From positions 2,010,001-2,074,000 of the forward strand of contig NZ_CP141944.1 of NCBI RefSeq assembly GCF_035658495.1: 64,000 nucleotides of DNA, given 5' to 3'. The notes below the pieces were generated by a model. It worked only from the letters and a program-made list of their open reading frames with translations. It had not been told where the DNA came from and ran no database searches. Positions within the stretch are counted from its first letter, which is position 1. Each line of letters starts with the position of its first letter. Positions 1 to 10,421 of the stretch are shown here, piece by piece. The position numbers and the translations under genes were made by a program. Source of the DNA: Novosphingobium sp. RL4 (GTDB lineage Bacteria > Pseudomonadota > Alphaproteobacteria > Sphingomonadales > Sphingomonadaceae).

Positions 1-880
1 AGAGCGCTTCCGCGCCCGCGATAATTTCAACGAGTTCAGTCGTGATCGCGGCCTGACGGCTGCGGTTGTACTGGATGGTCAGCTTCTTGATCAGGTCGCC
101 CGCATTGCGCGTCGCGTTGTCCATGGCCGTCATCGACGCGCCCTGTTCCGACGCGGCGTTTTCCAGCAGGGCGCCGAAGAGCTGCGTGCGCAGGTAGCGC
201 GGCAGCAGCGCGGCGAGGATCTCTTCCTCCTCCGGCTCATACTCGGTCACCGCATCCGCGCCGGCGGTCGCAACGACGGCCTTGGGAGCGGGAACGGGGA
301 TGATCTGCTGGTCGGTCGGTTCCTGAACGAGCGCCGAGCGGAACTTCGAGTAGAACAGGTGCGCCACGTCGAACTTGCCGGCCTCATAGAGGGCGACCAG
401 TTCGTTGGCGATGCGCTCGGCTTCGTCGAAACCGGGATCGCGTACGTCCGTGGTATCGAACAGGTGTGCGATCTGCTTCGGGAATTCGCGGCGCAGCGGC
501 GCACGGCCTTTGCGACCCACCAGATAGAACAGGACGGTCTTGCCCTGGGCTTCCAGTTCCTTTGCCTTGACGCGGGCGGCCTTGACGATGTTCGAGTTGA
601 ACGCGCCGCAAAGGCCCTTGTCCGAGTTCGCGACGACGAGCAGGTGCACCTTGTCGCTACCGGTGCCGGCGAGCAGCCGGGGGCTGTTCTCGCTGACCGT
701 GATCTTGCTCGCGAGCGAGCCCATCACCTCGGCCAGACGCGCGGCGTAGGGACGCGCGGACTCCGCGGCGGCCTGCGCCTTGCGCAGCTTGGCCGCGGCG
801 ACCATCTGCTTGGCCTTGGTGATCTTCTGGGTCGATTTGACCGAGTTGATGCGGCCCTTGAGTTCCTTGAGCGAAGCCAC
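1..880 (-). CDS. atpG: ATP synthase F1 gamma subunit (stop codon cut by window edge)
   Basis: Gamma subunit, the rotating central stalk of F1 inside the alpha3-beta3 hexamer, on the cytoplasmic face of the membrane. The frame runs from a GTG at 878-880 ([11 protein letters not shown]..., the usual gamma N-terminus) for 293 codons to ...IAGAEAL, the usual C-terminus; only the first base of the stop codon lies inside the window, so the protein is essentially complete. An AGGA lies upstream of the GTG. It follows atpA on the same strand, as in the alphaproteobacterial atpHAGDC order; atpD and atpC should lie beyond position 1. The gap to atpA holds a REP-like palindrome. Identification is firm from N- and C-terminal motifs and context. 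Confidence 0.96.
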   Translation of the reverse strand, partial: MASLKELKGRINSVKSTQKITKAKQMVAAAKLRKAQAAAESARPYAARLAEVMGSLASKITVSENSPRLLAGTGSDKVHLLVVANSDKGLCGAFNSNIVKAARVKAKELEAQGKTVLFYLVGRKGRAPLRREFPKQIAHLFDTTDVRDPGFDEAERIANELVALYEAGKFDVAHLFYSKFRSALVQEPTDQQIIPVPAPKAVVATAGADAVTEYEPEEEEILAALLPRYLRTQLFGALLENAASEQGASMTAMDNATRNAGDLIKKLTIQYNRSRQAAITTELVEIIAGAEAL

Positions 881-915
881 TCGTTGTTCCTCGTTTCGTC
901 ATCCTGGACCATGGG

Positions 916-970
916 CCGGGACCGCTGGCAGCGTCATGCGACCCTGCCGGCAGTCCCGGCTTTCGCCGGG
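916..970. repeat. REP-like palindrome between atpA and atpG
   Basis: Arms at 916-931 and 944-959 pair in 14 of 16 positions around a 12-base loop. A second perfect 6-bp stem with loop TTTC sits at 955-970 and shares part of the right arm, so two mutually exclusive hairpins are possible. This is the architecture of dispersed palindromic (REP/BIME-type) elements. It lies inside the atp operon, where a hairpin could stabilise the upstream mRNA or reduce readthrough into atpG. No T-run follows, so it is not a classical terminator. Confidence 0.6.
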
Positions 971-983
971 ATGGCGGTTGTAC

Positions 984-3081
<2,098 letters not shown>

Positions 3082-3164
3082 GCGTGTCCTATCCTTACAT
3101 CGGGTGGGCTGGGGCACTTTGGGGCGCACGACAATGACGTGCCCCCCGGCCCGCAGACGGGGCG

Positions 3165-3193
3165 CGCATAGCGACGATAGTGTTACGATGCAA
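3165..3193 (-). promoter_or_regulatory. candidate promoter of the atp operon
   Basis: On the minus strand TTGCAT (3193-3188) and TATGCG (3170-3165) are separated by 17 bp and point to atpH. The predicted start is near 3158, leaving a leader of about 75 bases with a GC-rich inverted repeat. The stretch 3082-3309 holds no gene; a perfect palindrome AAAGCGCTTT sits at 3227-3236, between this promoter and the plus-strand gene at 3310. Confidence 0.45.
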
Positions 3194-3309
3194 GCTGCCG
3201 CAGGCGCGATTGAGACAATGCTTGGGAAAGCGCTTTAAAAGCAAGGGGCGGGAAGTAACAGGATCGCGGGTGCGGCAAGGTCGGGACAAACGATCCTGCG
3301 GAGTTTCCC

Positions 3310-3648
3310 ATGACCTGTCGAATCATCGAATTGCCTGTGCTGCAATTCCAGCCCTTATTCGGGATGGATCCCGCGGAATTGGCCAGACACGAAGCGCAGC
3401 GTATGACTGCCGATGGACAACCGGCTCATCGCTGCCGCGTCAGAAGGGACGACGCCGGGTTGATCGAGAGCCCGGTGCCGCTCGATTGCGGGAGGCACGA
3501 TGACGCTAATCCCTATCGTACCGCTTGCACGATATATATTCCGGAGGACGTGCCGGAAGGTGAGCGCTTCGTCGCCCGCTCGCGGTGGCTGCGTGGTTTG
3601 CGCGGATGTTTCTCTGCGCGGATCGAGGGTCATGGAGGCCAACAATGA
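3310..3648 (+). CDS. short DUF1203-like protein, possibly truncated
   Basis: 112 residues, MTCRIIELPVLQFQPLFGMD.... The pattern F.PLFG..P.ELA at 12-26, then CRV..DDAG near 41-50 and NPYR...I near 66-75, resembles the N-terminal two thirds of DUF1203 proteins, which are normally about 150 residues and have no known function. The C-terminal part of the family is missing or diverged. Its TGA overlaps the ATG of ada in an ATGA, so the two are translationally coupled; ada-linked small genes may share the alkylation response, but that is inference. Family assignment is from memory of the consensus and is moderate. Confidence 0.6.
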   Translation: MTCRIIELPVLQFQPLFGMDPAELARHEAQRMTADGQPAHRCRVRRDDAGLIESPVPLDCGRHDDANPYRTACTIYIPEDVPEGERFVARSRWLRGLRGCFSARIEGHGGQQ

Positions 3649-4697
3649 AGTTCGAGGACATCGGCGTGACTGAGGCAGGCATTACGGACGAGCGGGCATG
3701 GCAGGCGGTGCTCGAACGGGATCGCAGCTTCGACGGGCGCTTCGTTACGGGTGTGCTTTCGACGGGTATCTATTGCCGGCCGTCCTGTTCGGCCCGGCAT
3801 CCCCGGCGAGAGAACGTTCGGTTCTTCGCGCAGGTTGGCGAAGCGGAGTGTTCAGGCTTGAGGGCTTGTCTGCGCTGCCGCCCCAACGACGTGTCGCGCG
3901 ATGAGGAGGCCGTTGCGCATGCGCTGCGGATATTGGATGCGGATGAAGTCTCACCGCGTCTTTCGGAACTGGCCGAAGCGGTGGGATACAGTGCCACCCA
4001 TTTCCAGCGCGTGTTCAAGCGCTCCGTCGGCCTTTCTCCCTCGGAATATCTGCGCGTACGCCGAGTTGAGCGTGCCGGTGATGCCATGAGTGGAGGCGCC
4101 AGTGTGACCGAGGCGATCTACGAGGCGGGGTTCGGCGCGAGTTCGCGGTTCTATCAAGCCAGCGAGGGCAGATTGGGCATGACCCCATCGGCCTGGCGAA
4201 ACGGTGGGCGAGGCGTGACGATTCATTGGGCCGTGGTTCAGACCAGTCTGGGGCGGATGCTTGTTGCCGCGACCGGAAAAGGCGTGTGCCGTCTCTCGTT
4301 CGATGAAGGAGGCGAGGAATTGGCCGGGCGGTTCCCCCATGCGCAGCTCGTCGAGGGGGGTAGCGAATTCGAGAGCCTGCTGGAAAAGGTCGTCGCGGCA
4401 GTGGAGCAGCCGGGCCAGTCTCGCGCGATACCATTGGACGTGCAGGGGACCGCATTTCAGGAGGCGGTGTGGCGCGAGTTGCAACGTATTCCTGCCGGTG
4501 AGACCCGGAGTTACGCGCAGATCGCGGCGGCGGTGGGAAAGCCGGGCGCGGTGCGTGCAGCAGGTTCGGCCAATGGCGCGAACAAGGTTGCAGTGCTCAT
4601 CCCGTGCCACCGCGTCATCAGGGCAGATGGTTCTATCGGCGGCTATGCCTATGGCGAGGCGATCAAGCGAGAACTGTTGAAGCGGGAACGGGGCTGA
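3645..4697 (+). CDS. ada: bifunctional Ada: methylphosphotriester/O6-methylguanine DNA methyltransferase and AraC-type activator
   Basis: Repairs alkylated DNA by moving methyl groups to its own cysteines and, once methylated, activates the adaptive response. 350 residues from the ATG that overlaps the previous stop. N-terminal zinc site Cys44, Cys48, Cys75 and Cys78 (the equivalents of E. coli 38, 42, 69 and 72; the first is the phosphotriester acceptor). AraC-type double HTH at about 105-190 (LSELAEAVGYSATHFQRVF). C-terminal Ogt domain with PCHRV, Cys321 being the O6-methylguanine acceptor, the same number as in E. coli. All three parts are intact. Ends 10 bp before the convergent priA stop. 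Confidence 0.95.
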   Translation: MKFEDIGVTEAGITDERAWQAVLERDRSFDGRFVTGVLSTGIYCRPSCSARHPRRENVRFFAQVGEAECSGLRACLRCRPNDVSRDEEAVAHALRILDADEVSPRLSELAEAVGYSATHFQRVFKRSVGLSPSEYLRVRRVERAGDAMSGGASVTEAIYEAGFGASSRFYQASEGRLGMTPSAWRNGGRGVTIHWAVVQTSLGRMLVAATGKGVCRLSFDEGGEELAGRFPHAQLVEGGSEFESLLEKVVAAVEQPGQSRAIPLDVQGTAFQEAVWRELQRIPAGETRSYAQIAAAVGKPGAVRAAGSANGANKVAVLIPCHRVIRADGSIGGYAYGEAIKRELLKRERG

Positions 4698-4707
4698 ACC
4701 GCTGGGC

Positions 4708-6873
4708 TCATACGAACGAGTATGGATCGATGTCGATGTTTACCCTGACGCTGCGCGGGAATTGAAGCGGCTCCAGCCACTCGCGCAGCATCTTCTGCAA
4801 TTCGGCGGATCGCCGGGCGTTGATGAGCAGGCGGAAACGGTGACGTCCGCGCAGCAGTGAAAGCGGCGCGGGAGCCGGGCCGAGCACCAGCATGTCGGGA
4901 TGGTTGGGCGCGGTACCGCCGATGGCGCGAGCGGCTGCCTGCGCTTCGGACTGGTCTTCGGAAGACACGATGATCGCTGCCCAGCGGCCGAACGGCGGGG
5001 CGCCGGCGTCTCGGCGGGCGTCTGTTTCCGCGGCGTAGAACGCGTCTCGGTCTCCGGCGGCAAGGGCGGCTATAACGGAGGCTTCGGGATGGCGGGTCTG
5101 GATCAGCACCTCGCCCGGCTTGTCGCCGCGTCCCGCGCGACCGGCCACCTGAGCGACTTGCTGATAGGTCCGCTCGGCAGCGCGCAAGTCGCCACCTTCA
5201 AGGCCGAGATCGGCATCGACCACGCCCACCAGCGTAAGGTCGGGGAAGTGATAGCCCTTGGTGACAAGCTGCGTTCCGACGATCACGTCGATCGCCTTGC
5301 CCTCTGCCTTGGCGACGAATTCACCGACGGCCTCGGCCGTATTCATCGTGTCCGACGTGACCAGCGCCACCCGTGCCTCGGGCAGGATTTCCGCTACCTC
5401 GTCGGCAATGCGTTCGACGCCGGGCCCGCAGGCGACGAGGCAGTCGCCCGTGCCGCATTCGGGGCAGGCGTCGGGAACCGGCACTTCGTGGCCGCAGTGA
5501 TGGCAGGCTAGGCGCCCGGAGAAGCGGTGTTCCACCAGCCAGGCCGTGCAGTTCGGGCATTGGAACCGATAACCGCAGTGGCGGCAAAGCGTCAGCGGCG
5601 CATAGCCCCGGCGGTTGAGGAACAGCAGCGACTGTTCGCCCTTCGCCAGCCGCTTCTTCATCTCCTCGACGAGGCGGGGAGCAAGCCATTTGCCGCGCTC
5701 CGGCGCTTCCTGCCGGAGGTCGAGGATCTGGATATCGGGCAGTTGCGCGCCGCCGAAACGGGCCGGCAGGTCGACCTTGCGATAGACCCCCGCTTCCGCA
5801 AGCTGCATCGATTCGAGGGCGGGGGTGGCGCTGGCGAGAACCACCGGAATACCCTCGAACTTGGAGCGCATCACCGCCACGTCGCGTGCGTTGTAGCGCA
5901 CGCCGTCATCCTGCTTGAACGAGACTTCGTGTGCTTCATCCACCACGATGAGGCCCAGTCGGGCATAGGGTAGAAACAGGGCAGAACGTGCCCCTACGAC
6001 CACCTGAGCGTCACCAAGGACGATGGAACGCCACGCCCGCCGCCGTTCGCTGGACTTGAGCGAGGAATGCCAAAGCAGCGGAGGGACACCGAAACGATGT
6101 TCGAAGCGGCGGAGGAAATTTTCGGTGAGAGCGATCTCGGGAAGCAGCACCAGGACCTGTCGCCCGAGACGCAGGGCTTCGGCCACCGCCTCGAAATAGG
6201 TTTCCGTCTTGCCCGAGCCGGTGACGCCGTCGAGCAGGAAGGGGGCGAACTTGTGCGTGCGCACGGCTTCTACGAATATGTCGGCCGCAGCCTGTTGGCC
6301 GTCGGACAGTTTCGGTTCGGCGAACTCGGGCAGGGCCCGCGGATAGGGGCGGTCCAGATCGACCACGACGGGCTCCAGCAATCCCGCGCCGACCATCCCG
6401 CGCAGCACGCCTTCGGAGACGGATGCCAGTTCCGCAAGTTCCTTGATCGAGCCCTGCTCGCCCTGCAGGGCATCGAGAGCGGCGGCGCGCTGGGGGGTCA
6501 GGCGGGCGGGTTCATGCCCCGTCAGCCGGTATTCGGTGGTCGTGCCTCCGCCGCGCAGCGCTGCCATGCTGCCGAGTGCCATGCGCGCGACCGAGGAGAG
6601 CGAGGCACAATAGTAATCCGCCGTCCATTCGATCAATCGGCGCAGTCGTTCGGGAAGCGGGGGTACGGGCAGCACTTCGAGAAGTGGACGCAGTTTGGAT
6701 TCAGGCACTTCCTGCGTGCTCAGGCGTTCCGGCTCCCAGACGATCCCGAGGACCTGCCTTGGCCCGAGGGGCGCGATCACCACGGCGCCGAATTCTATCG
6801 CCATGCCTTCGGGGACGCGGTAGTCGAGGACGCCCAGCGCGGCGTTGAAGACGAGGATTCGGACGCGTTTCAT
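4708..6873 (-). CDS. priA: primosomal protein N', replication restart helicase
   Basis: 3'-to-5' superfamily 2 helicase that recognises stalled forks and reloads the replisome. I chose the ATG at 6871-6873 (MKRVRILVFNAALG), giving 721 residues, normal for PriA; upstream codons overlap the divergent gene and look unrelated. N-terminal DNA-binding domain to about residue 105, winged helix, Walker A GVTGSGKT about 216-223, DEAH at 312-315, then the zinc-binding insertion with paired CxxC motifs (CRHCGYRFQCPNC ... CHHCG ... CPECG), and helicase motifs V/VI (GTQLVTKGYHF, QVAGRAGR). Divergent from the lipoprotein gene at 6922, with only 48 bp between the starts. Confidence 0.97.
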   Translation of the reverse strand: MKRVRILVFNAALGVLDYRVPEGMAIEFGAVVIAPLGPRQVLGIVWEPERLSTQEVPESKLRPLLEVLPVPPLPERLRRLIEWTADYYCASLSSVARMALGSMAALRGGGTTTEYRLTGHEPARLTPQRAAALDALQGEQGSIKELAELASVSEGVLRGMVGAGLLEPVVVDLDRPYPRALPEFAEPKLSDGQQAAADIFVEAVRTHKFAPFLLDGVTGSGKTETYFEAVAEALRLGRQVLVLLPEIALTENFLRRFEHRFGVPPLLWHSSLKSSERRRAWRSIVLGDAQVVVGARSALFLPYARLGLIVVDEAHEVSFKQDDGVRYNARDVAVMRSKFEGIPVVLASATPALESMQLAEAGVYRKVDLPARFGGAQLPDIQILDLRQEAPERGKWLAPRLVEEMKKRLAKGEQSLLFLNRRGYAPLTLCRHCGYRFQCPNCTAWLVEHRFSGRLACHHCGHEVPVPDACPECGTGDCLVACGPGVERIADEVAEILPEARVALVTSDTMNTAEAVGEFVAKAEGKAIDVIVGTQLVTKGYHFPDLTLVGVVDADLGLEGGDLRAAERTYQQVAQVAGRAGRGDKPGEVLIQTRHPEASVIAALAAGDRDAFYAAETDARRDAGAPPFGRWAAIIVSSEDQSEAQAAARAIGGTAPNHPDMLVLGPAPAPLSLLRGRHRFRLLINARRSAELQKMLREWLEPLQFPRSVRVNIDIDPYSFV

Positions 6874-6921
6874 GTGGGTTGCATATAGGCACTGGTTGCA
6901 CGGGGCGTGAAGGAGTTGATG

Positions 6922-7650
6922 ATGGTGAACTGGGGAACAGGGGAAAACGGACTGTCCGAGGGCGAGAATTCGCGCCCTGCCGACTGGAGCCGCCGGGGCG
7001 TGCTGGTCGGTATGCTCGCCACCGGCGTGCTGATGCTGCCCGGCTGCTCGACGCTTGGTGGAAGCAGCTCCGCCGGCGCAGATCCGGTGCGCCGCCTCAT
7101 GCGCTATTCGTCGGAGCGCGCATTCACCTGGCTCGGCCAGCCGGAAGGTTTCTGGACCAGCCCGGTTGCGCGCCTGCCGCTTCCGCTTCTGTTCAGCCGT
7201 CCCGGCCGCACCAACAGCGGGGTGCTGAAGTCGAAGGCCTTCCGTGACAAGCTGCAATATCAGCTCAATCTTTTCGCGGCGCCGGGCGCCCGCGCTGCCG
7301 GGCCGGTGGCGCTCAAGGCCGTTCAGGATATTCCCGTCCGCGAACCCGCCGAAATCCTCAGCGGAGGCAATACTGCGGCGACGACGTTCCTTCGTCGGAA
7401 CATGGGCCCGGCTCTCGTCAACGCCATGATCCCCGAGATCGAGCGTGCCATGCGCGAAGCCCAGGATCCGACGCTGAACCAGGCGATCGCCGCGCTCAAG
7501 GGCGTGACGATCCAGGATGCCGCCCATGCTCTCGCACTCGATGCAGATAACGGCATCTGGTACGAAGTCGGCGCAGCCGAAGCGGCTATCCGGCAAAATC
7601 CGGGGGAAACCAATGACGCAGCGCTGATCGGCGCGCTGAAGCAGGGCTGA
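6922..7650 (+). CDS. DUF4197 lipoprotein
   Basis: 242 residues, predicted periplasmic lipoprotein of the DUF4197 family; function unknown. Start set at the ATG at 6922, six bases after AAGGAG; other ATG and GTG codons lie just upstream. N-terminal SRRGVLVGML is a twin-arginine-like segment followed by a hydrophobic stretch and the lipobox LPGC at about residues 38-41. The mature part is helical, with the family pattern FRDKLQYQLN ... LKGVTIQDA. A gap of about 120 bp with a strong hairpin separates it from the transaldolase gene. Confidence 0.85.
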   Translation: MVNWGTGENGLSEGENSRPADWSRRGVLVGMLATGVLMLPGCSTLGGSSSAGADPVRRLMRYSSERAFTWLGQPEGFWTSPVARLPLPLLFSRPGRTNSGVLKSKAFRDKLQYQLNLFAAPGARAAGPVALKAVQDIPVREPAEILSGGNTAATTFLRRNMGPALVNAMIPEIERAMREAQDPTLNQAIAALKGVTIQDAAHALALDADNGIWYEVGAAEAAIRQNPGETNDAALIGALKQG

Positions 7651-7715
7651 TTCGCCGGAGCAGCGGGGCCAGGGTGGCGCAGAACGCCGCGCATCCCTAT
7701 AGGGAGCGCCAGAAT

Positions 7716-7742
7716 CGACGGGCGCGTTAGACTCGCCCGTCG
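7716..7742. promoter_or_regulatory. perfect 9-bp hairpin upstream of the transaldolase gene
   Basis: CGACGGGCG (7716-7724) and CGCCCGTCG (7734-7742) flank a 9-base loop. The stem ends 15 bases before the AGGA ribosome site of the gene at 7770. No T-run follows on either strand, so it could be a weak terminator of the lipoprotein gene or a 5' mRNA structure. Confidence 0.4.
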
Positions 7743-7769
7743 CAGCCCCGCATCCACAGGAACCGCGCC

Positions 7770-8420
7770 ATGAAGTTCTTCGTCGACACCGCCGACACCA
7801 ACGACATCGCCGATCTGGCCGCCACCGGCCTGCTCGACGGCGTCACCACCAACCCTTCGCTGATCGCCAAGTCCGGCCGCGACTTCCTGGAAGTCACCAA
7901 GGAAATCTGCGGCCTGGTCGACGGACCGGTCAGTGCCGAAGTCGTCGCGCTCGACCATGAAGGCATGATGCGCGAGGCCGAAATCCTCCGCAAGATCGCA
8001 GACAACGTCTGCATCAAGGTGCCGCTGATGATCGACGGCCTCAAGACCTGCAAGAAGCTGACCAGCGACGGCACGCTCGTGAACGTCACCCTCTGCTTCT
8101 CGGCCAACCAGGCTCTGCTCGCGGCCAAGGCCGGCGCCAGCTTCGTCTCGCCTTTCGTCGGCCGTCATGACGACAATGGCTTCGACGGCATGGACCTGAT
8201 CCGCGACATCCGCCTGATCTATGACAACTACGCCTTCGACACCGAAATCCTCGCTGCTTCGATCCGCCACCCTGTCCACGTTCTCGAATGCGCCCGCATC
8301 GGCGCTGACGTGGCGACGATGCCGCCGGCAGTCATCAAGAACCTCGTGAAGCACGTGCTCACCGACAAGGGCATCGAAGGCTTCATGGCCGACTGGGCGA
8401 AGACCGGCCAGTCGCTCTGA
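7770..8420 (+). CDS. small transaldolase (TalC/FSA family)
   Basis: Class I aldolase of the compact transaldolase/fructose-6-phosphate aldolase family, acting on sugar phosphates of the non-oxidative pentose phosphate pathway. 216 residues, family length. Schiff-base lysine Lys83 in CIKVPL, and DTAD and TTNPSL motifs near the N-terminus. Phe129 in SPFVGR replaces the Tyr131 found in E. coli fructose-6-phosphate aldolase; in this superfamily Phe at that site goes with true transaldolase chemistry, so I call it transaldolase although database transfer often says fsa. An AGGAA ribosome site precedes the ATG. A terminator follows. Confidence 0.92.
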   Translation: MKFFVDTADTNDIADLAATGLLDGVTTNPSLIAKSGRDFLEVTKEICGLVDGPVSAEVVALDHEGMMREAEILRKIADNVCIKVPLMIDGLKTCKKLTSDGTLVNVTLCFSANQALLAAKAGASFVSPFVGRHDDNGFDGMDLIRDIRLIYDNYAFDTEILAASIRHPVHVLECARIGADVATMPPAVIKNLVKHVLTDKGIEGFMADWAKTGQSL

Positions 8421-8439
8421 TCCTGCCGATCTGAACAGG

Positions 8440-8481
8440 AAGGGCATCATTCCGGGGCGAACTCGGAGCGATGCCCTTTCA
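8440..8481 (+). terminator. terminator after the transaldolase gene
   Basis: AAGGGCATC (8440-8448) pairs perfectly with GATGCCCTT (8470-8478), followed by a short T stretch. It sits between the transaldolase stop and the cobT start. A smaller palindrome CCCGG/CCGGG follows at about 8483-8498. Confidence 0.6.
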
Positions 8482-8524
8482 TCCCGGCTTGCACCGGGCG
8501 GACTAAGCCGCCATTGAGCGTGCC

Positions 8525-10339
8525 ATGTCCGAAGATACTCCCGTCGATCGCTTCAAGCTGGCCCTAACCGGCGCCTCGCGCGCCATCGCGCACGATGCCG
8601 AAGTCGAGGTCAACTGGACTGCCGACGCTCCCAGTTCCAGCGGCCAGACCTTTCGCGTGCCCATGCCGGGCCGCTCGATTCCGCGCGGGGCTGCCATGCA
8701 GGCGCGCGGTTATGCCGACAGCTTCGCGCTTCGGCTGCGCCATCACAACGACCGGCTGCACATGCGCAACGCCCCGTCCGATCCTTCGGCCCGGGCCTGT
8801 TACGATGCGGTCGAGGCCGTGCGTTACGAAGCGCTCGGCGCCAACAGTTACGAAGGGATGCGGGCCAATCTCGACGCTTCGCTGGAGGCGCGGATAGCCA
8901 GCGATCCGATTTCGCGCGCGGATAGCCCGGACGGCGTTCCGATCCCGACAGCGCTGGCGCTCCTGCTGCGCGAACGGCTCACCGGCCAGTCGGTGCCGGA
9001 AGCGGCGCAACTTGGCGTGGACATGGTGCGCCGCTGGATCGAATCGAAGGCCGGCGACGATTTCGAGGCTCTGGCCGATTCGATCGAAAACCAGAAGGCT
9101 TTCCAGAAGCTCTCGCTCGACATGCTGATGCATCTGGAGATGACCCAGGCCGAGCAGATCGAGCAGCCGCCCGAAGAGTCCGAGGACATGGACGGCGACG
9201 AGGAGACCGAGGAAGACGAGACCGGCGACGAAAGCGGGCAGGAACAGCAGCCTGCGGAAATGGCCGCCGAGCCTTCCGGCGGTCAGGACGAAGGCGAGAG
9301 CGAGGCCGAGGGCGATAACTCGGAAGACATGGACGACGGCGAGGAAGGCCAGGAGGGCGAGGAGGGCATGTTGCCCGTCCGGCCGAACCGGCCCTGGACC
9401 GATATCCCGGACAGCTTCGACTACCAGGTCTTCACCGAGGCCTATGACGAGGTGGTCGTCGCCTCCGAGCTTTGCGACGATGAGGAACTGACGCGCCTGC
9501 GCGCCTATCTCGACGCGCAGCTCAAGGGCCTGCAGGGCGTTGTCACGCGTCTTGCGAACCGCCTCCAGCGCCGCCTCATGGCGCAGCAGAACCGCTCGTG
9601 GGACTTCGATCAGGAAGAGGGCATGCTCGATGCCGCGCGGCTTGCCCGCGTGGTCGTCTCGCCCGGCCAGTCGCTCTCCTACAAGATCGAGCGCGACGTG
9701 GAGTTCAAGGATACCGTCGTCACCCTGCTGCTCGACAATTCCGGCTCGATGCGCGGTCGCCCTATCTCGATCGCGGCGATCAGTGCCGATGTAATGGCAC
9801 GCACGCTGGAGCGCTGCGGCGTGAAGGTCGAGATTCTCGGCTTCACCACCCGCGCATGGAAGGGCGGGCAGAGCCGCGAGTCCTGGCTTGCGAGTGGCCG
9901 TCCCCAGCACCCGGGCCGCCTCAACGACCTGCGCCATATCATTTACAAGAAGGCGGATGAGCCGTGGCGCCGTGCGCGCAAGAACCTCGGCCTGATGATG
10001 CGCGAGGGCCTGCTCAAGGAAAACATCGACGGCGAGGCGCTGCTCTGGGCGCACAACCGCATGCTTGCCCGCCCTGAGGATCGGCGGATCATGATGGTGA
10101 TCTCCGACGGTGCACCGGTGGACGATTCGACGCTTTCAGTGAACTCCGCAGGCTATCTGGAGGCGCATTTGCGCCGGGTGATCGAATGGATCGAGGCCAA
10201 GAGCCCGGTCCAGCTCGTCGCCATCGGCATCGGCCACGACGTGACGCGATACTACCGGCGCGCGGTGACGATCATGGACGCCGAGCAACTCGGCGGCACG
10301 ATGATCGAGCAACTCGCGGGACTGTTCGAGGAAGAGTGA
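8525..10339 (+). CDS. cobT: CobT-type cobaltochelatase subunit (VWA protein)
   Basis: CobT forms with the AAA+ protein CobS the chaperone complex that works with CobN to insert cobalt into hydrogenobyrinate a,c-diamide. 604 residues. N-terminal helical domain to about 210, a very acidic Glu/Asp-rich linker at about 215-285, then a C-terminal von Willebrand A domain with the MIDAS motif DNSGSM at 404-409. cobS is not next to it, although it often lies just upstream, and no other cobalamin gene is in the window. As many bacteria keep CobS/CobT-like pairs without cobalamin synthesis, the real client is open. Identity of the family is firm; role less so. Confidence 0.9.
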   Translation: MSEDTPVDRFKLALTGASRAIAHDAEVEVNWTADAPSSSGQTFRVPMPGRSIPRGAAMQARGYADSFALRLRHHNDRLHMRNAPSDPSARACYDAVEAVRYEALGANSYEGMRANLDASLEARIASDPISRADSPDGVPIPTALALLLRERLTGQSVPEAAQLGVDMVRRWIESKAGDDFEALADSIENQKAFQKLSLDMLMHLEMTQAEQIEQPPEESEDMDGDEETEEDETGDESGQEQQPAEMAAEPSGGQDEGESEAEGDNSEDMDDGEEGQEGEEGMLPVRPNRPWTDIPDSFDYQVFTEAYDEVVVASELCDDEELTRLRAYLDAQLKGLQGVVTRLANRLQRRLMAQQNRSWDFDQEEGMLDAARLARVVVSPGQSLSYKIERDVEFKDTVVTLLLDNSGSMRGRPISIAAISADVMARTLERCGVKVEILGFTTRAWKGGQSRESWLASGRPQHPGRLNDLRHIIYKKADEPWRRARKNLGLMMREGLLKENIDGEALLWAHNRMLARPEDRRIMMVISDGAPVDDSTLSVNSAGYLEAHLRRVIEWIEAKSPVQLVAIGIGHDVTRYYRRAVTIMDAEQLGGTMIEQLAGLFEEE

Positions 10340-10421
10340 TCATTTCCACAAGTCCGAGGAACCGCCGGGCGCATCGCTGATGGCTTGACTGCGCCCGGCT
10401 CCTGCCTAATTGCCCTGCGTC

